Shown here piece by piece: positions 27,771 through 36,969 of a stretch of DNA of 64,000 bases. Each line of letters opens with the position of its first letter. Within the stretch, counting starts at the first letter, position 1. The notes beneath the pieces were generated by a model. It had not been told where the DNA came from and did not search any database. It saw only the letters and a program-made list of their open reading frames with translations. Source of the stretch: Pseudomonas massiliensis (GTDB lineage: Bacteria > Pseudomonadota > Gammaproteobacteria > Pseudomonadales > Pseudomonadaceae); assembly GCF_000826105.1 (NCBI RefSeq), contig NZ_CCYK01000007.1, positions 1,054,001-1,118,000 on the forward strand, given 5' to 3'. The position numbers and the translations under genes are program-made.

Positions 27771-28985
27771 GTGGCGGTATCGTTTCTCCGCACTAAACCT
27801 GAGCCCGAACCCGCGTCGGACAGTTCGCTATGGCTGGATGCCGAAGTGCCGCCCGCTTTCTGGCGTTTGCATTGTCTAGGAGACCCATGCCCAAATGTCA
27901 TCGGACCTATTACGCCTACAGGGTACCTGCAGAATGTTCTGGAGTGTGCGTTGATGCGTAAGTCAAATTACCTCTGCACTGCCGAAAACCGTCAGGGCAT
28001 TTGGCCCGACCCCGGAATGCTCGGCCGCAGTTACACAGCCTTCCCGGAAAACTCCGTAGGTGAGTTCCGCGGCGGCCCAAGTATCGGTGGGTATTACTCG
28101 ATCGATGATTACCACGCGGCCCTGTTCCTTGCCTACGAACTCGGGGACCCGGACATCGTCATGGAGCCTGATGAGGCCTTGGAAAAAGCGAACCTGCTGC
28201 ATGATCTGATGCAAAAGGTCCAGCGCGGCGGGCGTGCTACTCTGGAACAACTGTCCGTCCTCCAGAAAGCGGCCGAAAGTATCCCTGAAATTGGCCCGTT
28301 GTTGTTTTCCCCCACCAGCCTGCCCGGCACCATGGTCACCGCCGGTACCCTAGTCGCCGCCGCGTCGGCGACCAAACCTATGCATCAGTTGCTGGACCTG
28401 ACGAACGCGCGCAAAAAAGCCCTCTCTCAATGGTCTCGCGCCAAAGGCAAGACACGTGCTAAGGCCGCTAGAAAATTGGCCCAAGGAGGAGTGAAGTTCG
28501 TAACTCTTGCCGGCAAACACTACCTGGATGTGCCGGTGACGACAATGGCCAGCCGTTATTTGATTGGCGGTAAGATGCCCGCATCCAGCGCATTGATTCC
28601 CGCGAGTTCAACGCGCGCCGCTCTCATGCAACGAGCGGTGCTAAAGGCGAACGGCGCGAGGGGAGGCTTGAGGATCGCCTCAAGTACGATTGTCGGCACA
28701 GTTCTGGCTGTAGTTCCGCAGGCAATAGCGGATTACACGAATGCCAAAGACGCCCGTGATTTTCTCCGTAGATCTACCTACACCCAGCCAGTAAACGTTG
28801 CAGCCTTGGCAGCGTCTTGGTTGGTGCCGACGATAGTGGTGGGTATTGCCTCTGTTTTGACGGGAGGAACCCTTCCTTTCGTTGTCATTTTGGCCATAGG
28901 GGCAATGGCCGGGCAATTTGCACAGTACGGTTTGGATAAGACCGGCCTTAATCATAGGGTGGGTGACTATGTTTGGGGTGGTTGA
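27771..28985 (+). CDS. Unrecognised protein with hydrophobic C-terminus, candidate T6SS effector
   Basis: A 404-aa open frame I do not recognise as any family. The central part is helical and basic (ARKKALSQWSRAKGKTRAKA at about 218-237). The last 105 residues contain three hydrophobic stretches, about 302-322, 343-364 and 368-385, the last two forming a hairpin-like pair like those of pore-forming toxins. The gene is followed with no gap (TGAATG) by a five-helix membrane protein and then by vgrG, which is how T6SS effector-immunity pairs are often arranged. The start is uncertain: GTG 27771 has no good ribosome binding site, ATG 27954 (MRKSNYLC) is an alternative, and a well-placed AGGAG at 27877-27881 serves another frame that stops at 27961. 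Function as a membrane-active effector is inference. Confidence 0.6.
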   Translation: MAVSFLRTKPEPEPASDSSLWLDAEVPPAFWRLHCLGDPCPNVIGPITPTGYLQNVLECALMRKSNYLCTAENRQGIWPDPGMLGRSYTAFPENSVGEFRGGPSIGGYYSIDDYHAALFLAYELGDPDIVMEPDEALEKANLLHDLMQKVQRGGRATLEQLSVLQKAAESIPEIGPLLFSPTSLPGTMVTAGTLVAAASATKPMHQLLDLTNARKKALSQWSRAKGKTRAKAARKLAQGGVKFVTLAGKHYLDVPVTTMASRYLIGGKMPASSALIPASSTRAALMQRAVLKANGARGGLRIASSTIVGTVLAVVPQAIADYTNAKDARDFLRRSTYTQPVNVAALAASWLVPTIVVGIASVLTGGTLPFVVILAIGAMAGQFAQYGLDKTGLNHRVGDYVWGG

Positions 28986-29699
28986 ATGCATATCAACTTC
29001 ACTGTGATGCGAAGAGCCGCTTTTGGTGGGTTGCTGTTTTTCTATGTGATGGTGACCTTTGTTCTAAGCGGTTTCGCGATGCCCCACTGGCAACTATTCA
29101 GTGTGGTGCTGTTCATCGCGCTGGCTTGGATTTTTATTTATTTAGTTTATTTCTGTGAGAATTATGTTCGTTACGTTTCAATTGTGTTTGCTGTGACTAT
29201 GATTTCCCTCCTGCTTCTCGCTTGCTCTCTTCCCGCTTTTGCCATGGCCGAGGATGGGACCGGCGAACAGATAACTCGGAAGGTACTGGCTGTTACCCCT
29301 ATATTTAGTGTGGGCTTCCTTTTGTTATATGTAATTAGCAGCGAGCCAAGAGATATGCCCTTGATAGTGCCGGGTAACCGAATACAAAGCTTGACTCAAA
29401 AGGACGCACAGGCTCCCACGAAAACGTCTCCCTTTTTCATAGGAGGGGCATCAGTGTCTACAGGCTCCATGATAACGGGAAAGTTAGACGGGTTGATAGC
29501 TGAGGCTATCATTGTTGCGCTTGGGACCTTTGTTTTGGTAAGTATCGTTTTTATATGTAGAGAAAGTCTTCGTGGTTTGCGTCATCTGGCAAGGACTAGT
29601 CGTGACTTGGAGATAACCTATACATTTTATTGGATAGATGAAATCCGTGCCGCGCGTCGTGGCTCGTATGTCGTCAGGTTTGCTCGCTGGTTTCGATAG
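28986..29699 (+). CDS. Polytopic membrane protein, candidate immunity protein
   Basis: A 237-aa protein with about five membrane segments: roughly 11-31, 36-57, 62-84, 98-116 and 170-190. The loop between the fourth and fifth is rich in Ser, Thr and Gly, and the C-terminal 45 residues are basic and probably cytosolic. G+C is clearly lower than in neighbouring core genes, a common sign of acquired immunity genes. It starts immediately after the stop of the preceding candidate effector, so the two are translationally coupled. Immunity proteins to pore-forming toxins are typically small polytopic membrane proteins, which fits; this is a guess from context, since no family was recognised. Confidence 0.6.
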   Translation: MHINFTVMRRAAFGGLLFFYVMVTFVLSGFAMPHWQLFSVVLFIALAWIFIYLVYFCENYVRYVSIVFAVTMISLLLLACSLPAFAMAEDGTGEQITRKVLAVTPIFSVGFLLLYVISSEPRDMPLIVPGNRIQSLTQKDAQAPTKTSPFFIGGASVSTGSMITGKLDGLIAEAIIVALGTFVLVSIVFICRESLRGLRHLARTSRDLEITYTFYWIDEIRAARRGSYVVRFARWFR

Positions 29700-29702
29700 T
29701 CA

Positions 29703-29762
29703 ATGGGCGTATCTTATTTTTTCGTAGTCGCGTTAGTTGCATTCGCTGTTTCAAAAAAATAG
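29703..29762 (+). CDS. Possible 19-residue hydrophobic peptide
   Basis: A short frame, ATG at 29703, encodes MGVSYFFVVALVAFAVSKK, a single membrane-helix-like stretch ending in two lysines. It lies between the membrane protein and vgrG. There is no convincing ribosome binding site, and in an A+T-rich gap such a frame can arise by chance. Confidence 0.2.
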   Translation: MGVSYFFVVALVAFAVSKK

Positions 29763-29792
29763 AACTTTCTCAGATTAGGGAAGGGAGCTGTC

Positions 29793-31643
29793 ATGCCCGT
29801 AGAAATATCTTCGCCGCTAAGGTCTCAGCACCAAAGATTGTTCAAGCTCACGCTGCCTGTACAGGGAGCTGGCGACTTGTTGCTGGATGCGTTTTCAGGT
29901 GCAGAAGGGCTTTGCGAAGATTTCCAGTTCAAGCTCGCCCTGATTAGCGATGTTTCCGACATTGAGCTCAAGGCCGCGATGACGCAAGCCGCACGGATTG
30001 AAATCGCACTCGCAGACGGCGGTAGCCGTTTCATCCATGGGCATGTGCTGGGGTTTGCCAACACTGGAAGCGACGGGCACAGGTGTCGCTATGCTGCCGT
30101 GCTTGGCCCTTGGTTCAGTCTGCTCGAGCGTCGCGTCGATACGCGGATTTTTCAAGATCAGACAATTGAGGATGTGGTACGCCAGGTGTTCTCGCTGCAT
30201 GCGTCTCTAGCGAACTACGAATTCAGGCTCACGACCCCCCTCAAGCCTCGTAGCTACCTGACCCAGTATAGGGAAAGTGATAATGAATTCGTAAAACGTA
30301 TTCTCGAAGAAGAGGGCCTCTTTTATTACTTCGAACATACCCCTGATACCCATGTGATGATTATCACGGATGATTCTACTCGTTTGCTTCAGCTACCCGA
30401 GCAACCCGTCATTCGCTTCCACCGAACCGGGGTGACTGAGTGGGCCGACAGCATATTTCTTTGGGCTGGCGAACGTAGCTTTCTTCCCGGCAGAGTATCC
30501 ATGCAGACTTTCGATTATCGGCAGCCTGCCAATCGGTTGCCCGTCAGCATGTCCGGCCTTATCGATCAAGGCGAGGCACCTGCATATGAGGTCTATGACT
30601 ACGCCGGCCAGTACACCTATGGGAACTACGAGGAAGGTGATGCCTTTATCCGTCGTCACTTCGAAGCGCTTAACGTGGACGCGAAGGTGTTCATAGGCGC
30701 CAGTAACTGCCGCGTCCTGCGCCCAGGCTATGCATTTACCTTGACCCAGCATTATCTTCACGACAGTGACTGCCTGGAGGATCGCCGGTTCCTGATTGTT
30801 AGGGTGGAGCACGAGGGCCATAACAACTACCGCGGTCAGGTAGCGAGCTACCACAACAATATTCGTTGTATCAGGCAGAAAGTTCCATATCGGCCGCGGC
30901 TGGCAACTCCTAGGCCTCAGATCATCGGCCCGCAGACGGCCATTGTGGTTGGCCCGCCGGGCGAGGAAATCTACACCGACGAATTGGGCCGGGTGAAGGT
31001 GCAGTTCCACTGGGACCGCCAGGGCGACTTCAATGATAAGAGCTCCTGCTGGGTACGGGTGGTGCAGGCCGGCGCCAGCGGCGGCTTCGGTGCCATTCAA
31101 CTCCCGCGCGTCGGTGATGAAGTAGTGGTGTCATTCATGGACGGCAACCCGGACCGGCCCCTGGTTACCGGCAGCCTGTACAACAGCATGAACACCCCGC
31201 CCTGGCCGTTGCCGGCGAACAAGACCCAGAGCGGATTCCTGACGCGGTCGTTGAAGGGCGATGGCGGTACGGCGAATTTCCTCCGCTTCGAGGACAAGCC
31301 CGGCCAGGAACAGCTCAGCCTTCACGCCGAGCGAAACATGGACACCGAGATCGAAGTGGATGAGGCGCACACAGTGGGGAACAACCGCAGGATCGCGGTG
31401 GGCGGAACGCACACGGAAGTGATCAAGCAAGATGCAGCAGTGAGGGTTGAGGAGGGCTCGTTCACGCTTGAGGTAGACCAGCGATTCATTCAGATCAGCG
31501 CCAGTCAATACATCCTTCTCAAGGTCGGTAACAGCAGCATCGCGCTCACCCCTGAAGCCATCAAGCTTCAAGGCGAGATCATCGTCACCACTAGTACGGG
31601 CCAAACGACCATTACTGGTAAGGCCGTTCAAATCAATGACTGA
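29793..31643 (+). CDS. vgrG: Type VI secretion spike protein VgrG
   Basis: VgrG (TssI) trimers cap the Hcp tube, carrying PAAR-tipped effectors. The 616-aa protein has the gp27-like N-terminal hub (LTLPVQGAGDLLLDAFSGAE onward), the YRESDNEFVKRILEEEGLFY signature of the VgrG/Vgr superfamily, and a gp5-like OB-fold region (DELGRVKVQFHWDR around 395-415, then LPRVGDEVVVSFMDGNPDRP). The C-terminal beta-helix repeats end at about residue 610 with no extra effector domain. AAGGGAGC precedes the start. It is placed directly before two DUF1795 chaperones and Rhs, so it is probably the cognate spike for Rhs, and perhaps also for the candidate effector upstream. Confidence 0.95.
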   Translation: MPVEISSPLRSQHQRLFKLTLPVQGAGDLLLDAFSGAEGLCEDFQFKLALISDVSDIELKAAMTQAARIEIALADGGSRFIHGHVLGFANTGSDGHRCRYAAVLGPWFSLLERRVDTRIFQDQTIEDVVRQVFSLHASLANYEFRLTTPLKPRSYLTQYRESDNEFVKRILEEEGLFYYFEHTPDTHVMIITDDSTRLLQLPEQPVIRFHRTGVTEWADSIFLWAGERSFLPGRVSMQTFDYRQPANRLPVSMSGLIDQGEAPAYEVYDYAGQYTYGNYEEGDAFIRRHFEALNVDAKVFIGASNCRVLRPGYAFTLTQHYLHDSDCLEDRRFLIVRVEHEGHNNYRGQVASYHNNIRCIRQKVPYRPRLATPRPQIIGPQTAIVVGPPGEEIYTDELGRVKVQFHWDRQGDFNDKSSCWVRVVQAGASGGFGAIQLPRVGDEVVVSFMDGNPDRPLVTGSLYNSMNTPPWPLPANKTQSGFLTRSLKGDGGTANFLRFEDKPGQEQLSLHAERNMDTEIEVDEAHTVGNNRRIAVGGTHTEVIKQDAAVRVEEGSFTLEVDQRFIQISASQYILLKVGNSSIALTPEAIKLQGEIIVTTSTGQTTITGKAVQIND

Positions 31644-31655
31644 GTTGACGCTGCC

Positions 31656-32258
31656 ATGACCTTGAGAAAGAAAAGCATCCTGCAGCTCTATGAGGAGCAT
31701 TACCGCGCTCAGAAGGCGCGGGCGCATGACCAGGCCGAGGCGGCTGCCAAAGCCGCCACTGAAGCCGCTGCGCTTGCCCTGGCGCCCCAGCCAGTTCCTG
31801 TTATTGAGATGACGTCGCAGCCCAGCCGCATCTGCCTGGGAGGCTTTAGCTTCGAACTGCCTGCTGGCTTTGCGTTTCGTGACGTCGATATGGGCGTCGA
31901 ATGCGATGGGCAACCCGTCACGCTGAAAATCAAGCGCCGCGAACTGAGTGGGACTGACGAACTCGCGCCACTGTTCGATGCCGAGGTCGATGCGGCGTGC
32001 CAGTCATACGCGGACCTGCGGATTATCCGTCGATACGACTGCCTGTTCGGCGGCAGCGAAGCCAAGGCGGTCGACTTCAGTTTCATGGCTGGCGCACAGA
32101 ACCGCCATGGTCGATTGGTTGGCGCAGTAGTGCCGTTGCTGGGCGCTGACCAACGTCAGTGGCTAAGTGTCTTGTCCGTCATGGATGCCTCCCAGCCCGG
32201 GTTGGCGACTTGGCTTATCCATTTCGACGACATGCTTGCCGCGGTCGCGGATGCCTGA
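31656..32258 (+). CDS. DUF1795 (Eag-type) chaperone with N-terminal helix
   Basis: A 200-aa protein. The last 140 residues match the DUF1795/DcrB fold (RICLGGFSFELPAGFAFRDV, then the VTLKIKRREL strand and a final WLIHFDDML helix). The first 50 residues are Ala/Lys/Glu-rich and look like a coiled coil, followed by a Pro-rich linker; most Eag proteins lack this extension. Eag chaperones bind the N-terminal membrane helices of pre-PAAR effectors and load them on VgrG. The gene lies 12 bp after vgrG and is followed by a second DUF1795 gene, suggesting the pair acts together on the Rhs protein or that this copy serves VgrG. Confidence 0.7.
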   Translation: MTLRKKSILQLYEEHYRAQKARAHDQAEAAAKAATEAAALALAPQPVPVIEMTSQPSRICLGGFSFELPAGFAFRDVDMGVECDGQPVTLKIKRRELSGTDELAPLFDAEVDAACQSYADLRIIRRYDCLFGGSEAKAVDFSFMAGAQNRHGRLVGAVVPLLGADQRQWLSVLSVMDASQPGLATWLIHFDDMLAAVADA

Positions 32259-32299
32259 GCATCGCTATTCATTCCTTATTCTTCACGGCGATTGACCCT

Positions 32300-32755
32300 A
32301 TGGACTACCAACTACAGGAAGGAAGCCTCGCACTCCCCGAGGGCTACCAGGACCGCACCGTCAACATGTTCGTATTGGGCAAGAGCATGCCTGCTCCGCT
32401 CAGTATCACCGTCTCGCGAGATGACCTGCTGCCCGGTGAAGCCCTGGCTCCTTATGTCGAGCGTCAGCTGAAACTGCTGGCCTCGAAACTGCGCGGTTAC
32501 AGGGTATTGGGCCAGAACGCAGCCAGCCTCTCGAAAGCCTTGCCCATCGCTGGGATTCAGGTGGACGCCTATTACCTGAGCGACGGGCGCCCTTACTACC
32601 AGCGCCAGGCCGCCTTTCTGATCGCACCCGAGCGGGCCTTGGTGTTTTCCACCACCAGCCAGAGCCAATTCACCGCTGAGCAGACCGCCAGTTGGCAAGA
32701 CATGCTCGACAGCTTCACGCCGCGCCAGCCAGCGCCAGGCGCCGCCGAGGAGTAG
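32300..32755 (+). CDS. Eag-type chaperone (DUF1795) of the Rhs effector
   Basis: A 151-aa protein of canonical Eag length, beginning MDYQLQEGSLALPEGYQDRT, with the family strands TVNMFVLG and PLSITVSRDDL and the FLIAPERALVFSTTS segment. Its stop is five bases before the rhs start, the normal place for the chaperone that stabilises the two transmembrane helices in the Rhs N-terminus and fits the effector on the VgrG tip. The start at 32300 is chosen because the upstream in-frame codons do not resemble the family and overlap the previous gene. Confidence 0.85.
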   Translation: MDYQLQEGSLALPEGYQDRTVNMFVLGKSMPAPLSITVSRDDLLPGEALAPYVERQLKLLASKLRGYRVLGQNAASLSKALPIAGIQVDAYYLSDGRPYYQRQAAFLIAPERALVFSTTSQSQFTAEQTASWQDMLDSFTPRQPAPGAAEE

Positions 32756-32760
32756 AGCGC

Positions 32761-35700
32761 ATGTATGAAGCGGCTCGCCTGCATGACGAAATCAGCCATA
32801 CCAGCGCATTGGGTGGTTTCCTGGTTGGCGCTGCGCTGGGTATCGCGCTGGTCGCCGCGGTGGCGATCACCACCTTCACCTGCGGCTTTGGCGCCGCGTT
32901 GCTGGCGGGTATCCTGGCAGGCTTGGGAGGTAGCCTGCTCACCGCCGCCGGCGAAGCCATGGGCAGCCTGTTCAGTTCGCCCGCCGGGGTGATCACCACG
33001 GCCTCGCCCAACGTGTTCATCAATGGCCGCCCCGCCGCGTTCGTCGAAGGTAGCCTGGGCGCCTGTGACAAGCACGCCGGCCCGGTGAAGGTGGCGGAGG
33101 GGTCCACCAACGTCTTCATCAACGGCAAGCCCGCCGCGCGCAAGGGGGATAAGCTGACCTGCGGCGCCACCATTTCCAGTGGTTCGGGCAACGTGGTCAT
33201 CGGCGGCGGCACCTACCGATACCTGCCGGTGGACGATGAGGTGCCCCAGTGGCTACGCACCACCGTGGGCGCGCTCATGGCCGTGGCAGGCGTGGCGGGC
33301 GGTATCGCCCAAGTACTCAAGATCGGTACCCAGGCAGGCCTGAAGGCGGCGCTGCCTTGCGCCCTGAAGTTCACCGCCGGTTTCGTGATGGGGGAGGTGG
33401 CCAGTCGTGCGGTCGTCGGCCCAGCCATCAACCGGGTCGCCGCGGCGCTCACGGGTAACCCGGTGGACGGCACCACGGGCCGCAAGCTGTTGCTGGACAC
33501 CCACGAAACCGACTTCAGCCTTCCAGGCCTGATGCCCATCGAATGGGCACGCTTCTACGCCAGCGACCTCACCGTCGACAGCGTGCTGGGCCAGGGCTGG
33601 GTATTGCCTTGGGAGCAGAGCTTGCGCTGCACCGGCAAGCGCCTGTACCTGACCGACACCCAGGGCCGCAGCGTCCCTTTCGTCAGCCTGCAGCCAGGGG
33701 AGCGCATCTACAACCCGCATGAGCAACTGTACCTGGTCCGCTCCCAGGGTGGCCACTACCTGTTGCAGACGCTGGACAACCTGTTTTTCTACTTCGGTGA
33801 AATCCCTGAAGACAATACCCCGGTGCCGCTGCAGCGTATCGAAAACGCTCATGGCCATTTCCTGCATTTCACGCGCACGGCCGAGGGGCAGTTAACCGAC
33901 ATCACCGCCACCGGCGGCACCCGGGTTCATTTGCACTACGACCACCCGCTCGGTCGCCTGACCGAGGTCAAGCGCATCGTCGGCGACCGGGCCGTGGAAA
34001 CCCTGGTGACCTACCGCTACGACCCGAACGGCCAGCTCAGCCAGGTGGTCAATCGCAACGGCGACACCACGCGTTACTTTTCCTACACCGATGGCGTGAT
34101 GACCCGGCACAGCAACGCCTTGGGCCTGGCCTGCGAATACCGCTGGCAAACCCTAGACGGCCAGCCCCGCGTGGTGGAGCACTGGACCAGCGATGGCGAG
34201 CACTACCATTACACCTATGATTTCCAGGCCGGTATCACCCAGGTCACCGATGCCCTGAACCGCCAGGCACGGTTTGAGTTCAACAAGGACCACCGCGTCA
34301 CGGCCAGCCAGGACTTCGGCGGCGAGCATTACCGGTTCGAACTCGACGAGCACGGCAACATGACGGGCCTGACGCTGCCCGACGGTAACCGTATAGCCCT
34401 GCAGTACGATGCCTTGGGTCGCTTGACCGAGGAAACCGACCCTCTGGGGCGCACCTTCAGGTACCAGTACCACCAGGATACGACCCAAATCACCCAAGTG
34501 AGCTACCCCGACGGCGCCACCTGGAAGGCCCGCTACGACGACAAGGGTACGCTACTGGCCGAATACGATGCGCTGGGCCAGCGCACCGAATACTTCCACG
34601 GCGAGGACGGCCTGCCGCACACGGTGGTGGATGCCACGGAAAAGTCCAAACACCTGTGGTGGAACGCCCTGGGCCAGCTCGAGAGGTTTCAGGACTGCTC
34701 GGGCAAGGTCACCACCTACCGCTATGACGAAAGGCACCACCTGGCCGCGGTCACCGATGCGCTGGGCAACACCACCGAGTTCGAGCGCCAGCCCGCGGGC
34801 GAGATCCTGCGCATCAGGCATCCCGACGGCACCCAGGATGCCTTTACCTACAATCCCCTGGGGCAGGTGCTGACGCATACGAACGGCAAAGGCCACAGCA
34901 CGCGCCTGTTGCGAAACGAACGGGGCTTGCCGCGCCTGCGAACCGACGCCAAGGGCGGGCTGCTGCACTACGAGTACGACAAGGCCCTGCGCCTGACGGC
35001 CCTGGTCAATGAAAACTTCAAGCGCTATGACTTTCACTACGACGCCTCGGACCGGCTGATCGAAGAGGTGCGGGTGGACAATCTCATCCGGCGCTTCAGC
35101 TACGACAGCGGCGGCCATCTCACCCGCCTGCAGGAAATCGGCTACGGCGAACAGGGAGAACAGCCGCAACGGATCACCGAGTTCGAGCGCGACCCCATCG
35201 GCCGGCTGACCGCCAAGGTCAATGGCGATGCCCGCCATGACTACGCATACGACATCGCCGATCGTCTGCTGAAAATCCAGCGTACCCCCACCGACAGCGG
35301 CCGCAAGCTTGGCGTGAGTGCCGAGACGCTTGAGTTCAAATACGACCCCCTGGGCCGCTTGATCAAGGAAACCACCCCCCAGGGCGCCCTGGGCTACGAC
35401 TACGACCCGCTGCACAACCTGGCCGCCCTCACACTCTCCGACGGCCGCCAGCTCAACCACCTGTACTACGGCAGCGGCCACCTGCATCAGCTCAACCTCG
35501 ATGGCCAGGTCATCTGCGACATCGAACGCGATGACCTTCACCGTGAGATCTACCGCACCCAGGGCGCGCTCACCAGCCGCTTCGGCTACGACGCCATGGG
35601 CCGCCGCGCCTGGCAGTACGCCTCGTTCGTGGACGCGAAAAAGCTCTCCAGCCTCCACAGTCCTCAGTTTCCGCCCACCTTCCTGCTGGACGACAGCCGC

Positions 35701-36969
35701 AGCCCCACCGAACGCCGCTACAGCTACGACCCGGCCGGGGAGCTGGCCAGGACCCTAGACAAACTGCGCGGCGAGATCACGTACGAGTACGCGCCGAACG
35801 GCCAGCTGCTCACCCGCAACACCGGCCGCTTCATCGACAGCGAACACTTTCGCTACGACCCCGCCGCCAACCGGCTGGACCAGGGCGCGCGCAAACTGGA
35901 CAAGGTGGCGGACAACCGCCTGAAGAAACTGGACAACCAGGCCTTCGACTACGATCCCTGGGGCAACCTCGTTACCAAGCGCACCGGGCCGTTCGGGATC
36001 GATGTCCAGACCTTCGAATACGACAGCGAAAACCGCCTGGTGCATACCCAGCATTGGAAAGAGGGCAAACGGGTCAGCGAAGGCTGGTACCAATACGACA
36101 GCCTCGGCCGGCGCATCAGGAAGAAGGCCCTGACGCCCGACAGCCCCACCCCGAGCGAAAAGACCTTCCAATGGCAAGGCCTGCGCCTGCTCAAGGAACA
36201 AACCCCGCAAGGCCAGCGGCTGTACGTCTACGAACCCGACAGCTACGCCCCCTTGGCCCGGGTCGACAACCTGGAAGGCCAGGACCAGAAAACCTACTAT
36301 TTCCACACCGACCCCATCGGCATCCCGCTGGAAATGACCGACGCCGAGGGGAGAATCGTCTGGCAAGCCACCTTCAAGGCCTGGGGTGGGCTGGACTCAC
36401 TGGAGGTCGACAAGGTCGAGCAGAACCTGCGCTTTCAGGGCCAGTACTTCGATCTGGAATCGGGGCTGCACTACAATACCTTCAGGTATTACGATCCGGG
36501 GGTGGGGCGGTTTATTACGCAGGACCCGATTGGGTTGCTGGGTGGGAATAACCTGTACCAGTATGCGCCGAGCCCGGTGGGGTGGGTGGATCCTCTTGGC
36601 TGGGTATGCGGTCCAAATAAGAAGACAAGTTATGAGGGGGTGAGTCGCAGAGATGCGTTCAGGCAAGCGAAACGAGACGCTGGCATTGAACAAACTCAAC
36701 ACCCTACCGTCCGCAGGGAGGTTTTGGAAGATGGCTATGGAAAAGCGGTATTAGCAAGAGGAGGAGCGCGAATTCAAACCCGTCAGTACCATTATATAAA
36801 TCGAGATGGTAAAGAGATTATTATTCAGGAGCATAGTATGGGACATGTTAAAGCTACACCCTTGAACGGTGCGGAGCCGCATTTTAACGTTCGCCCAGTG
36901 GAAAATCCGCGAACTGGCCATGTTTCAAAAACTAATGGACATTATAACTTTCCAGGTATCAAGCGTTGA
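32761..36969 (+). CDS. PAAR-Rhs polymorphic T6SS effector with HNH/EndoVII-like nuclease tip
   Basis: Large 1402-aa effector. In order: a pre-PAAR motif (AARLHDEISHTS), two membrane helices (about 19-64), a PAAR domain (about 75-150, with the NVFINGRPAA and NVFINGKPAARKGDKL repeats), two more hydrophobic stretches, and a Rhs/YD-repeat shell from about 240 to 1280. The shell ends with PVGWVDPLG, the DPxG self-cleavage signal. The 122-residue tip starts SYEGVSRRDAFRQAKRDAGI and carries QEHSMGHV, PHFNVRP and a final GHYNF. This His/Asn pattern resembles HNH/endonuclease VII-fold polymorphic toxins, so a DNase activity is likely but not shown. The start at 32761 follows the Eag gene. The immunity gene overlaps the stop. 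Confidence 0.9.
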   Translation: MYEAARLHDEISHTSALGGFLVGAALGIALVAAVAITTFTCGFGAALLAGILAGLGGSLLTAAGEAMGSLFSSPAGVITTASPNVFINGRPAAFVEGSLGACDKHAGPVKVAEGSTNVFINGKPAARKGDKLTCGATISSGSGNVVIGGGTYRYLPVDDEVPQWLRTTVGALMAVAGVAGGIAQVLKIGTQAGLKAALPCALKFTAGFVMGEVASRAVVGPAINRVAAALTGNPVDGTTGRKLLLDTHETDFSLPGLMPIEWARFYASDLTVDSVLGQGWVLPWEQSLRCTGKRLYLTDTQGRSVPFVSLQPGERIYNPHEQLYLVRSQGGHYLLQTLDNLFFYFGEIPEDNTPVPLQRIENAHGHFLHFTRTAEGQLTDITATGGTRVHLHYDHPLGRLTEVKRIVGDRAVETLVTYRYDPNGQLSQVVNRNGDTTRYFSYTDGVMTRHSNALGLACEYRWQTLDGQPRVVEHWTSDGEHYHYTYDFQAGITQVTDALNRQARFEFNKDHRVTASQDFGGEHYRFELDEHGNMTGLTLPDGNRIALQYDALGRLTEETDPLGRTFRYQYHQDTTQITQVSYPDGATWKARYDDKGTLLAEYDALGQRTEYFHGEDGLPHTVVDATEKSKHLWWNALGQLERFQDCSGKVTTYRYDERHHLAAVTDALGNTTEFERQPAGEILRIRHPDGTQDAFTYNPLGQVLTHTNGKGHSTRLLRNERGLPRLRTDAKGGLLHYEYDKALRLTALVNENFKRYDFHYDASDRLIEEVRVDNLIRRFSYDSGGHLTRLQEIGYGEQGEQPQRITEFERDPIGRLTAKVNGDARHDYAYDIADRLLKIQRTPTDSGRKLGVSAETLEFKYDPLGRLIKETTPQGALGYDYDPLHNLAALTLSDGRQLNHLYYGSGHLHQLNLDGQVICDIERDDLHREIYRTQGALTSRFGYDAMGRRAWQYASFVDAKKLSSLHSPQFPPTFLLDDSRSPTERRYSYDPAGELARTLDKLRGEITYEYAPNGQLLTRNTGRFIDSEHFRYDPAANRLDQGARKLDKVADNRLKKLDNQAFDYDPWGNLVTKRTGPFGIDVQTFEYDSENRLVHTQHWKEGKRVSEGWYQYDSLGRRIRKKALTPDSPTPSEKTFQWQGLRLLKEQTPQGQRLYVYEPDSYAPLARVDNLEGQDQKTYYFHTDPIGIPLEMTDAEGRIVWQATFKAWGGLDSLEVDKVEQNLRFQGQYFDLESGLHYNTFRYYDPGVGRFITQDPIGLLGGNNLYQYAPSPVGWVDPLGWVCGPNKKTSYEGVSRRDAFRQAKRDAGIEQTQHPTVRREVLEDGYGKAVLARGGARIQTRQYHYINRDGKEIIIQEHSMGHVKATPLNGAEPHFNVRPVENPRTGHVSKTNGHYNFPGIKR
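36298..36592 (+). repeat. Rhs core 3' segment, first copy of a direct repeat
   Basis: About 295 bp at the end of the Rhs shell coding region, nearly identical to 37547-37845 in the displaced tip module (scattered single-base differences and one extra CAG in the second copy). Such homology lets tips be exchanged by recombination. Confidence 0.85.
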
